A DNA stretch of 64,000 nt from Chrysoperla carnea. Its lineage: Eukaryota; Arthropoda; Insecta; Neuroptera; Chrysopidae. The DNA lies in assembly GCF_905475395.1 (NCBI RefSeq), contig NC_058337.1, forward strand, positions 70,762,368 to 70,826,367, written 5' to 3'. A program made the position numbers and the translations under genes. This document shows, one piece after another, positions 59,240-64,000 of the stretch. The notes under the pieces were generated by a model. The model searched no databases. It was not told the DNA's origin and worked only from the letters and a program-made list of their open reading frames with translations. How positions within the stretch are numbered: position 1 is the stretch's first letter; each line of letters opens with the position of its first letter.

Positions 59240-60520
59240 GTGGAGGACGATGTTGATGAAATGCCAAAATTAATTTGCGAAGAATGTAAAACACAAATAA
59301 CAAATGTATGTAATTTTCGTGATACATGTGAAAATAATACCGAATTGTTATTAAAAATACTCACAGAATCAACAAAAGTTGAAACGTTCAGTGAAACATC
59401 TGAAGATTTTCATAATGATATTGATGATTTGAAGATAAACGATGATTCAAATTCATCAAATCATAATAACGAAACAAGTCTAGAACCAAAATCTGAAAAT
59501 ACTTACAAATGTGAATATTGTTCTGAAACATGTGCTATAGGGGAAATTTGTGGATGTAAAAAGAAAGAAAGGAAAAAAGAAATAAGAAGAGGGAAAAAGA
59601 AAATTTGTAAGAATTTTCAATGTCCAAAATGTGAAAAAGCATACAGCGATAAATATTATTTGCATAAGCATTTAAAAGAGCATAGAAAAACTGATGATGA
59701 TCCAATTTTAGATGAATTTATTAAAGCAACAGCATCACAAAAAATCAAATCGGAAATATTAAGTCCAGAAATTATAATCAAAGACAATGTAACATTATTT
59801 CAATGTCCCACATGTAAAAGAGTTTACAAACATCGAAAATTCTATAATTCGCATGCACGAATTAATCATACAAGCACAGCACGTCTCTATCCGTGTACAA
59901 GATGTGATCGAGTATTCAAGTTATCTTCGTCACTCAGACGTCATCAAAAGAATACGCACGACAATCAAAAACAAGTTTGTACTGAGTGTGGGAAATCAGT
60001 AATTCACTTAAGTGTTCATATTCGAGAAGTTCATGATCAAATACGACCGCATCATTGTACATATTGTAATCGACGTTTCACAAAACCAAGTATTTTACGA
60101 CAGCATATACGTGAAAAACATATGGGACAAAAATCGTATAAATTATGCTCAGTATGTGGAAAAACAGTACAAACGGCGCAAGCATTACAAGATCATATGC
60201 GTTCACATACCGGAGAAAAACCATTTGAATGCTCGGAATGTGGGAAAAAATTCCGTAGTCAAAAATATTTACATGGGCATATGCTAATACATACTGGTAT
60301 ACGTGCGCATATTTGCTCATATTGTAAAAAAGGTTTTAAAACTAGCACAACATTGAAGCGACATGTTCGTATACATACTGGAGAATGTCCATATGTGTGT
60401 TCAATATGCAAACGAGCGTTTATACAAAAGACAAGCCTTAATTCACATATGAAGACACATTGCAATACCGTTCCGCCACCTGAACATTCTAAAAATGAGT
60501 TAATTAATTTCTTTTGCTAG
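59240..60520 (+). CDS. ZAD zinc-finger terminal exon U8 (second half-ZAD, 9 C2H2 fingers plus one degenerate)
   Basis: The acceptor is TTCTGCAG at 59239, phase 0, giving 426 aa (471 aa with the shared exon). It opens VEDDVDEMPKLICEEC and then CNFRDTCENNTELLL. The first finger position is degenerate: YKCEYCSETCAIGEICGC keeps the Cys pair but has no His pair, and runs into a Lys/Arg-rich stretch (possible nuclear localisation signal). Nine intact fingers follow. The short type is VCTECGKSVIHLSVH. LCSVCGK and a TGEKPF linker come next, then terminal YVCSICKRAFIQ. A 20-residue tail follows the last finger. Its exon start, finger order and even the intron just before the acceptor match U7, so the two are recent tandem copies. 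It lacks U7's internal 70-residue duplication. Confidence 0.89.
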   Translation: MEDDVDEMPKLICEECKTQITNVCNFRDTCENNTELLLKILTESTKVETFSETSEDFHNDIDDLKINDDSNSSNHNNETSLEPKSENTYKCEYCSETCAIGEICGCKKKERKKEIRRGKKKICKNFQCPKCEKAYSDKYYLHKHLKEHRKTDDDPILDEFIKATASQKIKSEILSPEIIIKDNVTLFQCPTCKRVYKHRKFYNSHARINHTSTARLYPCTRCDRVFKLSSSLRRHQKNTHDNQKQVCTECGKSVIHLSVHIREVHDQIRPHHCTYCNRRFTKPSILRQHIREKHMGQKSYKLCSVCGKTVQTAQALQDHMRSHTGEKPFECSECGKKFRSQKYLHGHMLIHTGIRAHICSYCKKGFKTSTTLKRHVRIHTGECPYVCSICKRAFIQKTSLNSHMKTHCNTVPPPEHSKNELINFFC

Positions 60521-61710
60521 AAAATTATATTAGAAAAGAGTTGAAATGGTCTTATGATATTAATTACAATCTTGTATATATTTACATCAGATCTTAAACC
60601 TTTTACAGTACGACTACTAAAATAACGACTTCTTAAATTCTTTTCCAACATGTTACTCTTTTGAAGTTCGGCAACGCAATTTGATGGAAATAAGACACTT
60701 TTGTGGTGGATTTTACCAGATAAATAAATTGGATTGGACTTGATTAATTGGATCATGACATTCAATAGCAGAAAATCTTGTTCGTGTTAAAACCATCACT
60801 CATGTCAATTCTCAATGTTTCTCATTTTTGAGGAAAAGGAATTTAATTTTCTATTTCTTATGCGTAAACATTTTAAACTCTTTAAACAAATACACTTACT
60901 TCTCTTCATGATTTCTCAATCAAACAAAAATTAACAAATAACAATTATATCCCATTTACAAGTAATCGATTTTTTACACTGTCGTTAACGATAAAACATG
61001 AAGCTACTTATTCAATTATTGAATAACTACGTATAAAAAGAGTATGTTTAACAGCTAATATATCATAAACTAAACTGTAGAATTAACTCTTCTTTAAATT
61101 TTTATGTATTACATACACTAAGGAATATTAAATCTTAAACTTAAATAAAAATAAAATTCATAAGTTTTAAATAAAAATTAAACTTTCGTTTTTAGACGCT
61201 TAGAATATATGTACGTATGTTTTGTTAAACAATTTGTTTCTCAAAAATTAAGTCGATGCTAACTTCTGTTTGTTATGTAATGTTTTATAATTATTTCAGT
61301 ATTATTAATATGCTCGAAATTCGGATATTTTTATCTTTTTTTTATGTAAGGATTTTGTTAATAGTTATTACCTACATTTTTTCGTTAATATATAAACAAT
61401 ATAATATTGGCATTCAAATAATAATAGTGGCATTGGGAAAACTACTATTACTTACAATGGGTTACTTAATACTTATAAAGGGCAACCGCTCATTTAATAC
61501 AGTTAGTCGCAAATTACCGATCCATTGTTCAAAAAAATCAGCGACCTTAAATTTCAACAATACACTCACTGTATTTTTTATTTAAAAGATTATGAAATCT
61601 CAATATCCCTATGCAAACAATTAATGGTTAATCAAAATCGTAAACGCCAGTGTAAAAATCGGTAAATTACGAACTCATATAACTAACGATAAAATTAATG
61701 GTATACACAG
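60521..61710 (+). other. Spacer between U8 and U9
   Basis: This is 1.2 kb of AT-rich sequence. An open frame at 61256-61585 is hydrophobic and low-complexity and has no recognisable domain. No half-ZAD exon is seen. Confidence 0.6.
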
Positions 61711-62499
61711 GTCTTTGAAGATGATCAGTATCCTCAAAACATATGTCTCGAATGTTCATATGAAATCGAAAATATTTGTGCATTTCAACAAAAATGCATA
61801 GCGAATTGCAATAAACTCGAAACCGTATTAAATGAATACAATGAACATAATTCAAAATTAATTGTATCATTAAAAATAGAAAAAGATGAAATTATCATCA
61901 AAGATGAATTTGCTTCCGATCATATTGAGTCTGATAATGATACATCATCAACCACATCTAGCGAAGAGAAGCAAAAATCAATCAATAACAAAAACAACAA
62001 ATATTTCTGTACCAAATGCAACAAAACATTCCGACTTGAACGCAATTATATTAAACATTTACAAATGCATAAAAGATGCATCGAATGTTGTAAATATTTT
62101 CAGTCACAAACTGTATTAGAACAACATAAACGTGAAAAACATAATGGTGAAAAATTATTTGTAAAAGTGTGTACGATATGTGGAAAACAATGTTATTCCA
62201 CTACATCATTTTTATATCATATGAGATCACATAACGATGAAAATCCGTATAAATGTAATATTTGCAATAAGGAATTTAAGATTATTAGCCATTTAAATGC
62301 ACATCGACAATCTCATGGTGGTTTTAAAGCACATATTTGTAGAAATTGTAATAAATCGTTTACGACCAGTTATTCTTTAAAAATTCACATGTTAATACAT
62401 ACAGGTGAACGTCCGTTTTGTTGTCATGTATGCAATAAAACGTTTACGCAAAATAGCACATTAAAAACACATATGAAAGTGCATAAACTTGCATCATAA
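61711..62499 (+). CDS. ZAD zinc-finger terminal exon U9 (second half-ZAD, 6 C2H2 fingers)
   Basis: The acceptor is TACACAG at 61710, phase 0. At 262 aa (307 aa with the shared exon) it is the smallest unit. It opens VFEDDQYPQNICLEC and then CAFQQKCIANCNKLE, the most diverged ZAD half of the set: NICLEC replaces the usual KLICxEC. A Ser/Thr-rich acidic linker precedes six fingers. The second, RCIECCKYFQSQTVLEQH, directly follows the first without a normal linker. The third carries VCTICGK in place of LCTLCGK. The short finger present in the other eight units is missing. The last is FCCHVCNKTFTQ, with three residues before the stop. It is the last unit before the right edge; 1.5 kb beyond it shows no tenth unit. 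Confidence 0.86.
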   Translation, partial: VFEDDQYPQNICLECSYEIENICAFQQKCIANCNKLETVLNEYNEHNSKLIVSLKIEKDEIIIKDEFASDHIESDNDTSSTTSSEEKQKSINNKNNKYFCTKCNKTFRLERNYIKHLQMHKRCIECCKYFQSQTVLEQHKREKHNGEKLFVKVCTICGKQCYSTTSFLYHMRSHNDENPYKCNICNKEFKIISHLNAHRQSHGGFKAHICRNCNKSFTTSYSLKIHMLIHTGERPFCCHVCNKTFTQNSTLKTHMKVHKLAS

Positions 62500-64000
62500 T
62501 ATTAATGATTAATCAGTATTTCATTCAAATTCACTACATGTTCCCTAGTTTTGTTTCAGGTGAGACAAAAATGTGTTCAAAAATTCATTTTCGCATTATC
62601 TTTTTATTTTAGGCTTCTAGAAACGATGCAATCAAATTTTAAAAATATTAATTAGATTTTTATTAAATTTTTTATTAAACCCATTTTTCATATAATAATT
62701 ACCTGCAATTCTATGGTGTAATATCTTTCTCTGTTCGTATACTCGATAAGGAATTTACTCATTCTTTTTATGATCATTAATAATTTCAATATAATGTCCC
62801 AAAACCGGGGGGCACCACATTATCATCGATATTCTTTATAGATACTACCATTCGCTCTTCTTGCTTTAAAAATATTTTTTATTGTCCCAATAAAAAAATA
62901 ACATCTGTTCTATCAATTACTAATTTATAATTAAGTTTAATGGAAGTTTGTAGCATAATGAAGTCTGTACATATATTGAAGGTAGTTGGAAGGTCCATAA
63001 ATCTTCATTATAACATCAAACGATAGAAAAATCAGTAACTTATACCAATTATTACTTTACATTAAAGTTTTGAGAAAATATGTTTTCCACGTTGTTGGTG
63101 TAATAGGTATATATTTGCGACTCAAACCAAGGGCCTATGAGACGTTCGTGTTGTTTTAACTTATTCAATTGAAATGAAATTATTAAAGTGTCAACCATTG
63201 AAAATATTTATTATTGAAATAATTCAATACTGAATTCATAATAATTACGTCATTTACGATACTAATTGACATAAATATCAATGACCCGGAGAGCGATAGA
63301 TGTTTGGCTCGAATTCCGGTAGGATATGTACGATTTTCTTTAAAATTACATAAATAAAAAATCATTATTCGAGTTTTAAAAAATTAGTGTTTTGCTGATA
63401 AAAGCTGACATATTTAGTAAAATTTTTCATTAAATATTATTAAATTTGCTATGTTTTTTTATTTAATTAAAATAAATAAATATCAGAATTTATTAATTTT
63501 AATTATAAAATTTTGTACAAGTTAAATTTTTTCAAAATAGTCTTCTATCGTTTAATTTTTAGTAAAATGTATTTATTTTTTCATTGAAGGTTTCTGATGT
63601 ATCATAAATCTAATAGCTTGTGTTAAAAAAATGTATTTTTTGTAATTTTTGTCTCGATAAATAAACGGCAGAATAATAGCACAAAACGGGGAACACCAAA
63701 TTATCACTGATATTTTCTTTTGATACTACCTTTCTCTCTTCCGAAATCTAGACACATCAAATGTTAATAGACTTTTTAAAAGAGTATTAACATTTATGTT
63801 TATATATTTTTTCTAATGCTTCTCAACCACTTTAGCGGTTAAAGTATTTGAAACGTTCAGTGTGCTTTTAATGTCTTCGCTCCCTTCTTTGTAAAAGGAT
63901 TAAATCTGTAAATATTTACAGTATATTTGAAGTACATAACGGAATTATTTGTCTAACAAAGCTCTTCTTAATTTCTTCAAAACATTAACAAAAATAGTCA
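62500..64000. other. Sequence after the last zinc-finger unit
   Basis: This is AT-rich and gene-free as far as I can see. Two related stretches in direct orientation lie at about 62800-62865 and 63680-63745, sharing CACCA(C/A)ATTATCA and GATACTACC, about 880 bases apart. The array may resume beyond the window. Confidence 0.5.

Larger units (their letters stand above)
33028..62499 (+). other. Single ZAD zinc-finger locus with one shared 5' exon and nine alternative terminal exons (gene model)
   Basis: The model joins 33028-33162 to any one of U1 37312-38175, U2 40817-41908, U3 43349-44281, U4 46313-47281, U5 48473-49486, U6 52335-53369, U7 55347-56906, U8 59240-60520 or U9 61711-62499. All junctions are phase 0 and rebuild a four-Cys ZAD of normal spacing. 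ZAD is a dimerisation module of insect C2H2 transcription factors, so the isoforms would be nuclear DNA-binding proteins of 307 to 564 aa with different finger arrays. That each unit is a terminal exon follows from its own stop codon. That they share one first exon is inferred from finding only one first-half exon. Choice among units could be by alternative splicing with alternative polyadenylation or by trans-splicing. The alternative is that unseen first exons make some units separate genes. Confidence 0.75.

Noticed and set aside
61256-61585. Hydrophobic open frame of 109 codons between U8 and U9.
   Set aside because: An Ile/Leu/Phe-rich frame is expected by chance in AT-rich DNA; there is no domain and no homologous frame before other units.
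37312-62499. Nine independent ZAD genes.
   Set aside because: I found no other exon with the first ZAD Cys pair in any spacer, and several units lack a usable upstream ATG. It remains the main alternative, since a short diverged exon could be missed by eye.
1-64000. tRNA or rRNA genes, CRISPR arrays, bacterial-type promoters or operons.
   Set aside because: None seen; the sequence is clearly eukaryotic, and the repeats are dispersed or inverted rather than regularly spaced.

Overview
The window is insect nuclear DNA. It is strongly AT-rich, its genes have GT-AG introns, it carries many short inverted-repeat elements, and it encodes ZAD-type C2H2 zinc-finger proteins, a family expanded in insects. 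I cannot fix the order from sequence alone.

Layout, left to right. (1) Minus strand, 1140-3355: the first three coding exons of the MAPK scaffold CNK (SAM, CRIC, PDZ); the rest lies off the left edge. (2) Plus strand, 6415-13072: a complete eight-exon KAT14/ATAC2 acetyltransferase gene (656 aa), whose fourth intron holds small DNA transposons, one nested inside another. (3) Minus strand, 16553-31020: a twelve-exon gene for a 987-aa membrane-anchored sorting-nexin-like protein with PXA-like and nexin-C-like ends and no PX domain that I can find. (4) Plus strand, 33028-62499: one short exon coding the N-terminal half of a ZAD domain, then nine large exons over 25 kb.

Region 4 is the main discovery. 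The first exon (33028-33162, 45 codons) supplies only the first zinc-binding Cys pair of a ZAD and stops at a phase-0 splice donor. Each of the nine downstream exons (here U1-U9) starts straight after an AG acceptor, in phase 0, with a valine, a mostly acidic stretch and the second ZAD Cys pair. Each continues through 6 to 11 C2H2 fingers and ends with its own stop codon. No unit has its own first ZAD half that I can find. The simplest reading is one gene that joins a shared half-ZAD to one of nine alternative terminal exons. That would make nine transcription factors with a shared N-terminal ZAD half and different DNA-binding arrays, analogous to lola and mod(mdg4), which use a BTB domain. 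I know of no ZAD gene described this way, but I could not search.

The non-coding DNA is rich in non-autonomous repeats. They include a roughly 0.55-kb family in seven copies (called R1 here), a roughly 380-bp MITE in three copies, a palindromic family, several foldback elements and two pogo/Tigger-like MITEs. No tRNA, rRNA or CRISPR array was seen.
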